Assembly: GCA_942491525.1 (NCBI GenBank)
Contig: CALOBW010000020.1
Location: 124,001 to 188,000 of the forward strand
Direction of reading: 5' to 3'
Origin: CAYWBU01 sp942491525
GTDB lineage: Bacteria > Desulfobacterota > Desulfomonilia > UBA1062
Length of the DNA stretch: 64,000 nt
Shown: one piece after another, positions 9,279-19,382 of the stretch
Numbering within the stretch: the stretch's first letter is position 1
Layout of the letters: every line of letters starts with the position of its first letter
The notes under the pieces: model-generated
Database searches by the model: none
The model's input: the letters and a program-made list of their open reading frames with translations, nothing else
What the model was told of the DNA's origin: nothing
Program-made: the position numbers and the translations under genes

Positions 9279-12200
9279 ATGAAACACATTGTCTGGCTCT
9301 TTGATGGAAACCACCTTAAACATCCATTTATCCGTCTCGGAGCAGAAACCCTGACAGAGCATGACTACAAGGTGACCGTTCTTGATAAGGCGACTGAAGT
9401 CGGCGCATTAAACTACAACCATCTGGTATCAGATGTTTCCATAACCAATTCGCTGAATCAGATCTTAGAGTTGAATCCCAATATCATCATTGCAACTCTT
9501 CCAACCGCTCTATTTGTAGGCTCCATGGCAAAAACATTGATCAATGTCCGTTTGGTATACTACCCTTTTGAACTTTACGGCGAACAGCTCAGCAAATTTT
9601 CACAGAGATGGCTTGATACTGAGATTAATTTATTATCAGAGCAAGTTGATGCCATAATCACCCAGAATGATGAGCGGGCAAAAATCTACAGCGACGAGAG
9701 GCACTCCCATATTAAGCCGGCCATTGTGCACAACTACAAACCGGCACGCAGGGTTAACAAAACAGGAAAGCTGCGCTCACTCCTCGGAATCCCTGAAGAC
9801 AAACGCATCGTCCTCTATGAAGGTATCCTGCATGTTGGCCGCGCCCTTGATCGACTGGTTCAAGCCGCAGCCTACCTGCCGGATGACACCATTATGGTGT
9901 TTCTGGGAGAACTGAAAGGCGGCTGGACAACAACAGTAAAGCCGTTGCTCAGCAATCCGGAACTGGCAAAGAAAATTGTGGTAGGCCCCTGTCTGAAGCA
10001 GGACGATCTCCTTGAATATATCGCAGATGCAGATGTAGGCATGATCATTTATGACCCAGTGGTTCGCAACAACATATACTGCGAACCCGGCAAACTCTCT
10101 GACTATGTTTTTGCCGGCGTACCCGTGGCGGCATCGAACCTGCCCACCCTTGGGCCGGTCATCCAAGATCACAAAATCGGGTCAACATTCGACAGCCCTG
10201 ACCCACAGGCTATCGCCATGGCAATCAATGAAGTCCTGGATCTACCCAGTGACCACTGGACAGAATCCATGCAACAAGCGCAGCAGAAATTCACTTGGGA
10301 AACCCAGGTGCCTACCTTTATTGAGACTGTCACCGGCGAGCAACGAATAAACACCGAAGGCCAACCTGAACTCGTATCAAAACAGCGTAAGGATATCGAA
10401 GTACTCTGGATGGTAGAGCATATCGCCCGCGAAATGGATGTTGCCTGCGCAGTCAAGGCCCTGGCTGAATCAAGATTTGATCTCAACATTGAGATCAGAA
10501 ATGTCTACCAGCACGCCGCTGAATCCCTAAGAAACCTCAATCCGAGGGTTGTTGTGCATCCATTTTTCTACTTCAAGGATGGCGCCCTGGCTACAGATGA
10601 CTACGTCGAAATATGGCCGGAAGCTGTACATTTCAATCTAGCCTGGGAGGAGATCCACTATAAGGCCCATCTCAAACTTAAGGCTCCTGCAGACGACTTC
10701 ACCCGCAACAATGTCATCCACCATGCCTGGGGCAACTTCTACAAACAGTACCTTATGAGTCACGGCGTACCAACGGAGCATATCTTCGTCAATGGTCAAC
10801 CGGCCTACCAGCTCTACCTAGATCCATACAAAGGATACTATCAGACACGCTCTGAGCTGGCAGCAAGATACGGCCTAGACCCTGATAGCCGCTGGATATT
10901 CGTGCCGGAAAACTACCGTTGGGCCTTTCTGGGTTCCAAGATCAACCTCTTCACCAAGCTGGGCGGTGATCCCAAAGAGATGCGGGAACTGGAAGAGTTC
11001 TCAACAAAATCACTCAAAGAATTGCTGCTTTGGTGTAACGAAACAGCTAAGCATGAGCAGATAACCATCATCTATCGCCCCAGGCCGGCCATCAACTCCC
11101 GGCTGATTCTCGATTTCTTCACTGAAAACATTGGTCAGAAGCAGGCGAACCTGCACTTCATCAAGGATGAATCCGTCCGTGAATGGATCCTGGCCAGCGA
11201 TGTTGTGATATCATCATACAGCACCAGTCTGATAGAAGCAGCTATCGCCGACAAACCTATCTATATGGTTGAACCAATACCGCTTCCCGAAGGACTCTGG
11301 TGTGACTGGTACGAGCATACGCCGCGCCTGCTGACTGCCGAAGACTTTGAGCGGGCCTGCCTTTCGGATGCCGAGAGTGGAAACATTGACTCCCTCAAAA
11401 CCTGGGCACAGCATGAAATGCTTTCCCACGGAGATCCCATATGGAACTTGGCACGATTCATCAATGATTTGGTTTCTGAATCAAAACAAGGTCCGGCGCC
11501 ACAATCAGCAACCATCGAGCTGCCCGCCAGAAATTATTTCAATCCGGACACGCACGAGAAAGACTGCTTCGACCCAGCTGATCTTAACCTTGCCATACAG
11601 TCATGGAAAAATATCTTAGATACTGTCGACTGGCAGAGCTCCGAATATGACATCACTCCAGATACCATTATCAACAAGAGCATGTCTCGTGCAGATCTCA
11701 CGGCAGACGAGACCCAACCTACAATCCGTGCCCTAAATGAGTTGATAAAAACCCTCTATGACAAGGGTTTGAGCATGTCATCATGGATCGGAACTTCACC
11801 GGGACAACCACGTGAAAAAGAGGCCCTGCAGCAAGGAGTTGACCAGCGGCTGAACTACCAGCCCCTACCCGATGCTGCGGATGACCTCAGAATCCCCTGG
11901 TTCCTATACTGGGAGATCGCATGGGTAATGAAGACCGCCAGCAAATTTCTCAAACCTGGGATGCGGGTGCTGGATGCCGGCGGGACATCGTCCCTCTTCA
12001 CCTTCTACCTGGCCTCATTAGGCGTCGAAGTCCACTCCGTTGACCTCAACGAGAAGCTGAAGGGCAACGGCGACAAGGTCGCAGAGGCCATGGGCTGGAA
12101 CATGCACTCTTATACCATGGACCTCAGAGAGCTCTCCTTTCCGGATGGTTATTTTGACCACGCCTTCTCCATCTGCGTCTTCGAACATCTGGACTATGAC

Positions 12201-15200
12201 ATCAAACAAGCAGCCCTGGCCGAGATCTCCCGCTGTCTTAAACCGGATGGAATCTTCAGCATTACATTTGACTACCGCAATCCGGCCCCGGGCGTTGTCG
12301 GCTACGGCAAAGATCCCCGCCCCCGCAACCAGTTAAAATCAATCGCAGACATAGACCGCACTTTCCTGGCCAGCGGACACTTCGAATTGACCGGTAATCC
12401 TGATTTTAGAGACAATAATGAATCATACCTGCTGCATCCACTATTCAACAACGCCCCCTACACTTTTGGCGCGCTCTTCCTGAAAAAGAAACCTCAAACC
12501 GCATCCCCGGGAGATAAAACTAAAATATCCATTATAGTATGCACGTATAATCGTTCCGAGTTCCTTGCAATAAACCTCGAAGGCCTTGCATCGCAGAACT
12601 ACCAGGGTTCTGATTATGAAATCATAGTCGTAGACAACAATTCAACCGATGACACGGCATCCATTGTTGCCAAATACCAATCACGCATCAGAAACCTGAA
12701 ATATGTCAAAGAACAAAAACAGGGGCTATCACATGCACGTAACTGCGGATTTATGGCGGCCAGAGGCGAATACCTAGCATATCTTGATGATGATGCCGTT
12801 GCGCCACCCGTTTACTTAACGTCGCTGATGCAGGTTTTATCCGCACACGCGCCGGATCTCGCCGGTGGCCCAATCTATCCGATCTATATCAACAACAAGC
12901 CCTTATGGTTCCATGACAGCCTGGAAATCCGCAAGTATGCCGAAAGTTCAGGTTTTTCCACGACTGCACCCATCAGTGGCGGCAACTTTATAATCCGTAA
13001 AGATCTGCTGGCAACGCTGGGACTCTTCGACGCCGGTCTGGGCATGACCGGCGACAGAATCGGCATGCTTGAAGAACGCAAGGTCCTTGAAGTCTACCGA
13101 GCCCAGACCCCCGGGGAGCTGCAGAAGGTCTACTACTCGCTGGAGTGTGCCGTTGACCACCATGTCCTACCTGAGCGCATGCAGATACGCACAATCCTTG
13201 AACGCGCATTCGCTGCCGGGACATCGGCATGCATGCTATGGAGCGATCTGCATCAGGATGACCAGCATAATATCTGTTTCATTAAGCTTTTCGGCGGCAG
13301 CAAAATGATCAAGGCTATTATACAGAATCCTAACGCCAAGGGCGCCGCGGCTGTCGGTCTGCTGATTCCGGGACTTAAAGATCTAAGTTATGCCATCGGG
13401 TATCTAAATTCCATGCCAGAACCTCCCGCGTCACTCAGCCAACTCTTCGACTATCTGCCGGCCAAACTTGGTGAGACAGATAACCTGCTGGAACAGCTGC
13501 TAGAATATTCAGCGACGGCCACGGTCTACTACCACACCGATCTTAGAAATGGCATATTGTTCATCGCCGACACCATCACAGCCCTATTTAAGAAAACCGC
13601 AGAAAAATTCCAAACAGTCTATCCCGACTTTGATGAAAACTACTACCTAGCCAACAATGCTGAGGCCAAAACGATGGTTGAGCAGGGCTTCTTCAACTCG
13701 GGTTTTGAGCACTTCATCAAAGTCGGTCAATTTAATGCCTGTGCATATTCACCAGATCACACTCCAACACCCAACCCCATTGAGGAGATCGATGTACTCT
13801 GGCTAATCGAACATGTGGCGCGCGAACTCGATGTGGCCTGTGCGGCCTCCGTGCTGGCCATGAATCGTCACGGTCTAAGCGTAAAAATCAGAAACATGTT
13901 CCTGCACTTCAATGAATTTATCCATTGCTATGAGCCTAAAGTTGTCATCCTGCCTTACTGCTACTCCATGAATGATCCGGTCATCAAGGAGATGGCCTAC
14001 TGCTGGCCGAAAACCATCTTCATCAACCTGGCCTGGGAGGAGATCTTCTACCAAGGCCACGTTAAAATCAAAGCCCCCGCGGATGAATTCTCCCGCGCTA
14101 AAGTTATCCACCTGGCCTGGGGTGACTTCTTCAAAGAGTACCTCAAGTCGCACCTGGTAAATGAACGCAACATTCTGGTAAACGGCAACCCGGCCTATCA
14201 GCTCTATCTGCCGCCCTACCGCGACTACTATGCGAAACGCCAGGCGCTGGCAGAAAAATACGGCCTTGATTCCCAGAAAACATGGGTATTGGTGCCGGAA
14301 AACTACCGCTGGGCATTCCACAGCGACGGCGTACTGGAGTGGAGGGCATCCCAGGGCATGGACCCGGACGAACTCCGAGAAATGCGCTCTTTTGCCAGAC
14401 ATTCACTTGCGATTCTGCTCAACTGGTGCCAGAAGAGTTGTCAGAATTCATCCATTGAGCTGATCTTCAGGCCCAAACCAGCAACCCATCTTAATGAGAT
14501 GCTCACTTTCTTCAATGAAACCTCTGACGGCGAATCGCACCCCAACCTGCACTTCATCAAAGATGAATCGGTCCGCGAATGGATCCTGGCCAGCGACCTG
14601 GTCATCTCATCCTTCAGCACCTCGCTGATTGAGGCCGCCATCGCCGCCAAGCCGGTCTACATGGTCGAGCCAATCCCGATTCCGGAGTCATTCTCTGTCA
14701 AGGAAGACTCAGTGATCGAAGACTGGTATCAGTTCCTGCCACGCCTGAAAACTCACCAGGACTTCCAGGCCGCCTGCTGCAGCCCCAATTCTGACACCAG
14801 CAGCGCCCTGAGAGACTGGGCCGTGCGGACCATGCTCGCCAAGGGCGACCCGATTGAAAATCTGGCCGACATCCTGGCCGGCCTGATCAGCCACCGGACC
14901 GACTCACAAAGCGGAGATTTCACGGTCCCCGAAGCACTGATCATTCAACGCAAACGCTACTTTGAAATCAAAAGCCATGAGCATGACATCTTCAACGACC
15001 AGGATCTACAACACAAGCTCCTCTCCTGGGCAGAAGTTCTGAACGCCCCCATAGAGACTGACGGTTACCCTCAACGCCTGCCGGAGCCGCCGGCTGATTT
15101 TGTCGAGGAGACCTACCTCCAGAGAAACCCTGAAGTCAGAGAATTAATTGAAAGCGGCAAATTCATATCTGGCTGGAATCACCTCTATTCAGCCGGTCTC

Positions 15201-18200
15201 AATCAAAAACGTCAAGCATACCGCAGGCCGTCGCCAGCGACCAATGCACTGAACATCCTTATCGTTGTGCACAACTCCCCGGGGCGCAACCTGGCAGGAA
15301 CAGAGATCTACAGCCTCATGCTGGCCAAGGAGCTGCAGCAGATGGGCCACAAGGTCAGGATAGTCTGCCCAGATCACGATCCCGACCAAAACCTGGGTTC
15401 GCTTAGTGACAGCCAGGAGATGGGGATTGACATAACCAGGATCAACGTTGCGCTGACCAATGTCCTGACCTCTTTCAAGAATGAGCAGAGTGCAAACTTC
15501 CTGGCTGAGTATGTAGCCCAAGGCAAGTTTGACCTGGTCCACTTCCAGCACCTGCTGGGTTTCTCAGGGGCGGCGCCGGCTGCAATTGCCGAACTCGGCA
15601 TTCCGAGCCTGCTGACTCTGCATGATGGCTGGCTGATCTGTGAACAGTTCCACTTCGTTGGATCGGACGGATCCTTCTGTATTGGCGGCCCCGAGACGGT
15701 TACTAAATGCGTAGATTGCAAACTGGAACGCGAGCATGATCAACTGCTCTATGAACAACGCGCTGAGCTACAGAATATCTTTGAGCTCAGAAGACTCTAT
15801 CTCCAGATGCAGCTCACCAAAATTGATGCCGTCCTTACACCATCCGTCTACATGCAAAAGCGCTTCGAAAAACACGGCTTCAACCATCCCAATTTTATCG
15901 TTTCACCCCTCGGTATCAAAGAGTTTACGCCACTGCCCAAAACTCATAGCGCAAAGATTCGTTTCGCCTTCCTTGGCAATATCTTCCCGACCAAAGGACT
16001 GGATATCGCCCTTGATGCATTCAGCAGCCTCAACCCGCAGAATGCCCAATTGGAGATCCACGGCAAAATAACGGACTTCGACTATTATGCACAGTGTCAG
16101 GCAAAGATTAAGCCTGATGCAGCAATACACTACCGGGGTGAATATAAACCCGATGACCTTGCCAAAATACTGGCCGCCATCGATGTCGCCATCATCCCTT
16201 CACGGGCCGAAAACTACCCCGGCATTGTCCGCGAATGCCTGCAGGGCAGAGTTCCGGTAATTGCGCCTAATCTTGGCGGAATCCCGGAAATCATAACAGA
16301 CGGTTCGAACGGTCTGCTCTACCGGCCCGGCGACATTAACGACCTGGCAAGCAAGATCGATTATTTTTGCGCGGCCCCGAAGCGGATCAGTCAGTTCAGT
16401 GAAAAGATCAAGCCGCCCCTCACAATCGCTGATGAGGCAACCAGGCTGGCAAAAATCTACCAGGAGATCGTCGGCAAGATAGAGGCAAAGCAAGACCATC
16501 AGGTAGGCCAGAATGATTATTACAGCCATGACCGACCAGAGGTGCAACAGCTGGTGCCGCCAACTGCCCGGCGCATCCTTGATGTCGGCTGCGGCGCCGG
16601 GAAACTCGGCCAGGGACTCAAGGCCGGCAGCGACAGATTCGTGGCCGGCATTGAGTATGACCGACAGGCTGCGGATATGGCCAGAAGTGCGCTTGACCAT
16701 GTCTATGCCGGTGATGCAACCGCAATCATCCAGACCATAGCGGACAACAGTTTTGATACGGTCATCATGGCGGACTTCATCGAACATATCCAAGACACCC
16801 AAACCATGCTCGCCGAGGTTAGGCGTGTGCTCGAACCCGGCGGCCGGCTGATCCTCTCCATCCCCAACATCCGGCACTGGTCCGTGCTCAAAGACCTCAT
16901 TGAGGGTCACTTTGACTATGTAGATGCCGGCATCCTGGACCGCACTCATCTGCGTTTCTTCACCCGCGAAAGCATCAGCCGCACCCTCAATCAAAGCGGA
17001 TTCACAGTTAAGCAGATCTCCGGCCTATCGATCAAGGATATCCAAGTACCCAGCGAATTCATTCAGGCGTGCGCTGAATCCGGACTCAATACATCAACCC
17101 TAACCCTCGAAGGCCAGGTCTCTCAATATCTGATTGTAGCTGAGCCGATGCATCAGAAGGCTGAAAGCACCCTGACATCCATCATCATCCTGACCTACAA
17201 CCAGCTTAAATACACAAAGCTGTGTCTGCAAAGCATCGAAAACTTCACCGATGTCCCCTACGAGCTGATTATTGTCGACAACGGTTCGACTGATGGCACG
17301 GTAGAGTATCTGCAAAAATTCAAAGAGCTGCATCAAAACGTTCAACTGATCATCAATGAAGAGAACCGCGGTTTTGCGGGCGGCAACAACCAGGGCATTG
17401 AGGCCGCCCAGGGAGACTACATCCTCTTCCTCAACAATGATGTGGTCGTGACAGAAAACTGGCTCAGCCAGATGCTGAGATACATCAATCACACCCCTGA
17501 GATAGGAATGGTCGGGCCGGTCAGCAACGCTGTTTCCGGTTCTCAGTATATCCCCAATGTATCCTATCAAAAAATTGATGACATGCACGTTTTTGCCAAC
17601 GCAATTGCCACCCAAAATGCGGGACAGGCCAACACTGCGGTGCGATTGGTAGGATTCTGCCTACTAGCCAAACGTGAAGTCATAGATCTGATCGGCGGTT
17701 TTGACGAGGGCTACGGTGCCGGCAACTTTGAAGATGATGACCTCTGCCTGCGCAGTGCCTTGGCGGGCTACATGGCTGTTATCGCTCAGGATGTCTTCAT
17801 CCACCACTTCGGCAATATGACTTTCCGCGGCAACAACATGGACTACAACTCACATCTCAGTCAGAACAGGGATCGTTTCATCCACAAATGGCCCGGCATC
17901 ATCAATTTCAATGAGGATCTGAACGGTTACGCCATCGCCATCGAGAGAACCGACCGGTCTCATTGGCTCAACCAGTGGGGCGAGGAGGCCTTTGAGGCCG
18001 GCGACCTCAACCGGGCCCTCAAACTATTTGAGCGAGCCCTAAAGCTTGATCCGGAAGACCTGAGAACACTCAATAATCTTGGCGTATTCCGGTGGCAGCT
18101 CGGCGACCAGCTGGAGGCCCAGAAACTTTTCGAGAAGATCCTGCGCCAGGATCCTTCCAATGCTGACGCCATTCACAATCTGATGGCCATCTGCAACGGA

Positions 18201-19382
18201 GAGCCAGACCCTGCCATCATGACTCTGATTGAGCCATATCTGGATAACCCCCAGACAATTTCAACACCTCTGGTGTCCGTCATCATGCCCACCTACAATC
18301 GGCCTGATAAACTGCCCCAGGCCATCAGAAGTGTGCTTGAGCAGAGCGAAGCAAACTTTGAGCTGATTGTAATTAATGACGGCGGCGAAGAGCCGGCCTT
18401 GGACGGATTCAATGACCCGCGCATAATCCTGATCAACCATGAGGAGAGGCGCGGCCAGGCCGCCGCCCGCAACACAGGCATCAAGGCCGCCCAGGGCCAT
18501 TATATCGCCTATCTTGATGATGACGACATCTACTATCCGCAGCATCTCGAGACTCTCACCAAGGCCGCCTCGATAAGCGGTGTGGCCTACAGTGACGCCT
18601 ACCGGGTATTCATAGATGATACCGGAAATGAGAAGGGCCGCGACGTGCCCTTCTGCTATGACTTTGACCGCGACCTTATGCTGGTGACCAACTACATCCC
18701 CCTGCCCTGTCTGCTGCACCGGCGTGACTGCCTTAATACGGTCGGACTATTTGATGAGGAGCTCAATGTTCTCGAAGACTGGGAACTGATAATCCGCCTG
18801 GCGATAAACTACGATTTCAGCCACATCAAAAGCTTCACCGCCGAATTCCGTAAATTCAGCCAGGCTGACTCGGTCACCAGAGCAGGCATGGACAGCAGCC
18901 TGGCGGTGACTGAGGAGATCCATAGACGCTACAGTCAATATGCGGATGAAGAGACCCGCAAAGCCCAGATACGCCGGATCGCCCTGCTGAAGGTTAAGCT
19001 GGGCGGCGAATCAGGCTACTCACTGGATGAACTCTGCAGCCAGCTGATCAATGACGGCGAAGAGTGTTTCAACGCCGGTGACCTAGACCGGGCCCGCTTC
19101 TTCTTCGAGAATGCGCTGGAGCTGCAGCCCGGCAATGCCGAAGCCCTGACCGACCTGGGAGTCCTGAGCAGTCAGCAGAGTGATCCGCACCAGGCGACCC
19201 TCTTCTTCATCCGCGCCCTGCAGAAAGACCCGGCCCACACGGACGCCCTCTTCAATCTGGTAAACCTGCTTGAACAACTGCCCCAGGCTACGGTCCCGGG
19301 GTCAATTGTCGAGAAGGTCAAAGAGGCGGCGGCTGACAGCGAGCTGATTGCCAGACTGGAAAGATTCAGGGAGAATGCATGA
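9279..19382 (+). CDS. Giant multidomain glycosyltransferase/methyltransferase, 3367 aa
   Basis: One uninterrupted frame behind a strong GGAGGA site. Domains in order, with approximate residues: GT4-like transferase 1-355; surface-carbohydrate domain copy A 373-735; SAM methyltransferase 877-1071 (VLDAGGTSSLF); GT2 1081-1380 (DD motif near 1169); a short YYLANN...SGFEHF repeat near 1451-1486; surface-carbohydrate copy B 1505-1871; the same short repeat 1941-1975; GT4 1989-2400 (NLAGTEIYS, GGIPEII); SAM methyltransferase 2413-2624 (LDVGCGAG); GT2 2632-2885; TPR 2898-2975; GT2 2998-3238; TPR 3254-3338. No signal peptide or membrane span is evident. It probably assembles and methylates several residues of a glycan on one scaffold; substrates are unknown. 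Its stop overlaps the next ATG (ATGA). Confidence 0.85.
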   Translation: MKHIVWLFDGNHLKHPFIRLGAETLTEHDYKVTVLDKATEVGALNYNHLVSDVSITNSLNQILELNPNIIIATLPTALFVGSMAKTLINVRLVYYPFELYGEQLSKFSQRWLDTEINLLSEQVDAIITQNDERAKIYSDERHSHIKPAIVHNYKPARRVNKTGKLRSLLGIPEDKRIVLYEGILHVGRALDRLVQAAAYLPDDTIMVFLGELKGGWTTTVKPLLSNPELAKKIVVGPCLKQDDLLEYIADADVGMIIYDPVVRNNIYCEPGKLSDYVFAGVPVAASNLPTLGPVIQDHKIGSTFDSPDPQAIAMAINEVLDLPSDHWTESMQQAQQKFTWETQVPTFIETVTGEQRINTEGQPELVSKQRKDIEVLWMVEHIAREMDVACAVKALAESRFDLNIEIRNVYQHAAESLRNLNPRVVVHPFFYFKDGALATDDYVEIWPEAVHFNLAWEEIHYKAHLKLKAPADDFTRNNVIHHAWGNFYKQYLMSHGVPTEHIFVNGQPAYQLYLDPYKGYYQTRSELAARYGLDPDSRWIFVPENYRWAFLGSKINLFTKLGGDPKEMRELEEFSTKSLKELLLWCNETAKHEQITIIYRPRPAINSRLILDFFTENIGQKQANLHFIKDESVREWILASDVVISSYSTSLIEAAIADKPIYMVEPIPLPEGLWCDWYEHTPRLLTAEDFERACLSDAESGNIDSLKTWAQHEMLSHGDPIWNLARFINDLVSESKQGPAPQSATIELPARNYFNPDTHEKDCFDPADLNLAIQSWKNILDTVDWQSSEYDITPDTIINKSMSRADLTADETQPTIRALNELIKTLYDKGLSMSSWIGTSPGQPREKEALQQGVDQRLNYQPLPDAADDLRIPWFLYWEIAWVMKTASKFLKPGMRVLDAGGTSSLFTFYLASLGVEVHSVDLNEKLKGNGDKVAEAMGWNMHSYTMDLRELSFPDGYFDHAFSICVFEHLDYDIKQAALAEISRCLKPDGIFSITFDYRNPAPGVVGYGKDPRPRNQLKSIADIDRTFLASGHFELTGNPDFRDNNESYLLHPLFNNAPYTFGALFLKKKPQTASPGDKTKISIIVCTYNRSEFLAINLEGLASQNYQGSDYEIIVVDNNSTDDTASIVAKYQSRIRNLKYVKEQKQGLSHARNCGFMAARGEYLAYLDDDAVAPPVYLTSLMQVLSAHAPDLAGGPIYPIYINNKPLWFHDSLEIRKYAESSGFSTTAPISGGNFIIRKDLLATLGLFDAGLGMTGDRIGMLEERKVLEVYRAQTPGELQKVYYSLECAVDHHVLPERMQIRTILERAFAAGTSACMLWSDLHQDDQHNICFIKLFGGSKMIKAIIQNPNAKGAAAVGLLIPGLKDLSYAIGYLNSMPEPPASLSQLFDYLPAKLGETDNLLEQLLEYSATATVYYHTDLRNGILFIADTITALFKKTAEKFQTVYPDFDENYYLANNAEAKTMVEQGFFNSGFEHFIKVGQFNACAYSPDHTPTPNPIEEIDVLWLIEHVARELDVACAASVLAMNRHGLSVKIRNMFLHFNEFIHCYEPKVVILPYCYSMNDPVIKEMAYCWPKTIFINLAWEEIFYQGHVKIKAPADEFSRAKVIHLAWGDFFKEYLKSHLVNERNILVNGNPAYQLYLPPYRDYYAKRQALAEKYGLDSQKTWVLVPENYRWAFHSDGVLEWRASQGMDPDELREMRSFARHSLAILLNWCQKSCQNSSIELIFRPKPATHLNEMLTFFNETSDGESHPNLHFIKDESVREWILASDLVISSFSTSLIEAAIAAKPVYMVEPIPIPESFSVKEDSVIEDWYQFLPRLKTHQDFQAACCSPNSDTSSALRDWAVRTMLAKGDPIENLADILAGLISHRTDSQSGDFTVPEALIIQRKRYFEIKSHEHDIFNDQDLQHKLLSWAEVLNAPIETDGYPQRLPEPPADFVEETYLQRNPEVRELIESGKFISGWNHLYSAGLNQKRQAYRRPSPATNALNILIVVHNSPGRNLAGTEIYSLMLAKELQQMGHKVRIVCPDHDPDQNLGSLSDSQEMGIDITRINVALTNVLTSFKNEQSANFLAEYVAQGKFDLVHFQHLLGFSGAAPAAIAELGIPSLLTLHDGWLICEQFHFVGSDGSFCIGGPETVTKCVDCKLEREHDQLLYEQRAELQNIFELRRLYLQMQLTKIDAVLTPSVYMQKRFEKHGFNHPNFIVSPLGIKEFTPLPKTHSAKIRFAFLGNIFPTKGLDIALDAFSSLNPQNAQLEIHGKITDFDYYAQCQAKIKPDAAIHYRGEYKPDDLAKILAAIDVAIIPSRAENYPGIVRECLQGRVPVIAPNLGGIPEIITDGSNGLLYRPGDINDLASKIDYFCAAPKRISQFSEKIKPPLTIADEATRLAKIYQEIVGKIEAKQDHQVGQNDYYSHDRPEVQQLVPPTARRILDVGCGAGKLGQGLKAGSDRFVAGIEYDRQAADMARSALDHVYAGDATAIIQTIADNSFDTVIMADFIEHIQDTQTMLAEVRRVLEPGGRLILSIPNIRHWSVLKDLIEGHFDYVDAGILDRTHLRFFTRESISRTLNQSGFTVKQISGLSIKDIQVPSEFIQACAESGLNTSTLTLEGQVSQYLIVAEPMHQKAESTLTSIIILTYNQLKYTKLCLQSIENFTDVPYELIIVDNGSTDGTVEYLQKFKELHQNVQLIINEENRGFAGGNNQGIEAAQGDYILFLNNDVVVTENWLSQMLRYINHTPEIGMVGPVSNAVSGSQYIPNVSYQKIDDMHVFANAIATQNAGQANTAVRLVGFCLLAKREVIDLIGGFDEGYGAGNFEDDDLCLRSALAGYMAVIAQDVFIHHFGNMTFRGNNMDYNSHLSQNRDRFIHKWPGIINFNEDLNGYAIAIERTDRSHWLNQWGEEAFEAGDLNRALKLFERALKLDPEDLRTLNNLGVFRWQLGDQLEAQKLFEKILRQDPSNADAIHNLMAICNGEPDPAIMTLIEPYLDNPQTISTPLVSVIMPTYNRPDKLPQAIRSVLEQSEANFELIVINDGGEEPALDGFNDPRIILINHEERRGQAAARNTGIKAAQGHYIAYLDDDDIYYPQHLETLTKAASISGVAYSDAYRVFIDDTGNEKGRDVPFCYDFDRDLMLVTNYIPLPCLLHRRDCLNTVGLFDEELNVLEDWELIIRLAINYDFSHIKSFTAEFRKFSQADSVTRAGMDSSLAVTEEIHRRYSQYADEETRKAQIRRIALLKVKLGGESGYSLDELCSQLINDGEECFNAGDLDRARFFFENALELQPGNAEALTDLGVLSSQQSDPHQATLFFIRALQKDPAHTDALFNLVNLLEQLPQATVPGSIVEKVKEAAADSELIARLERFRENA

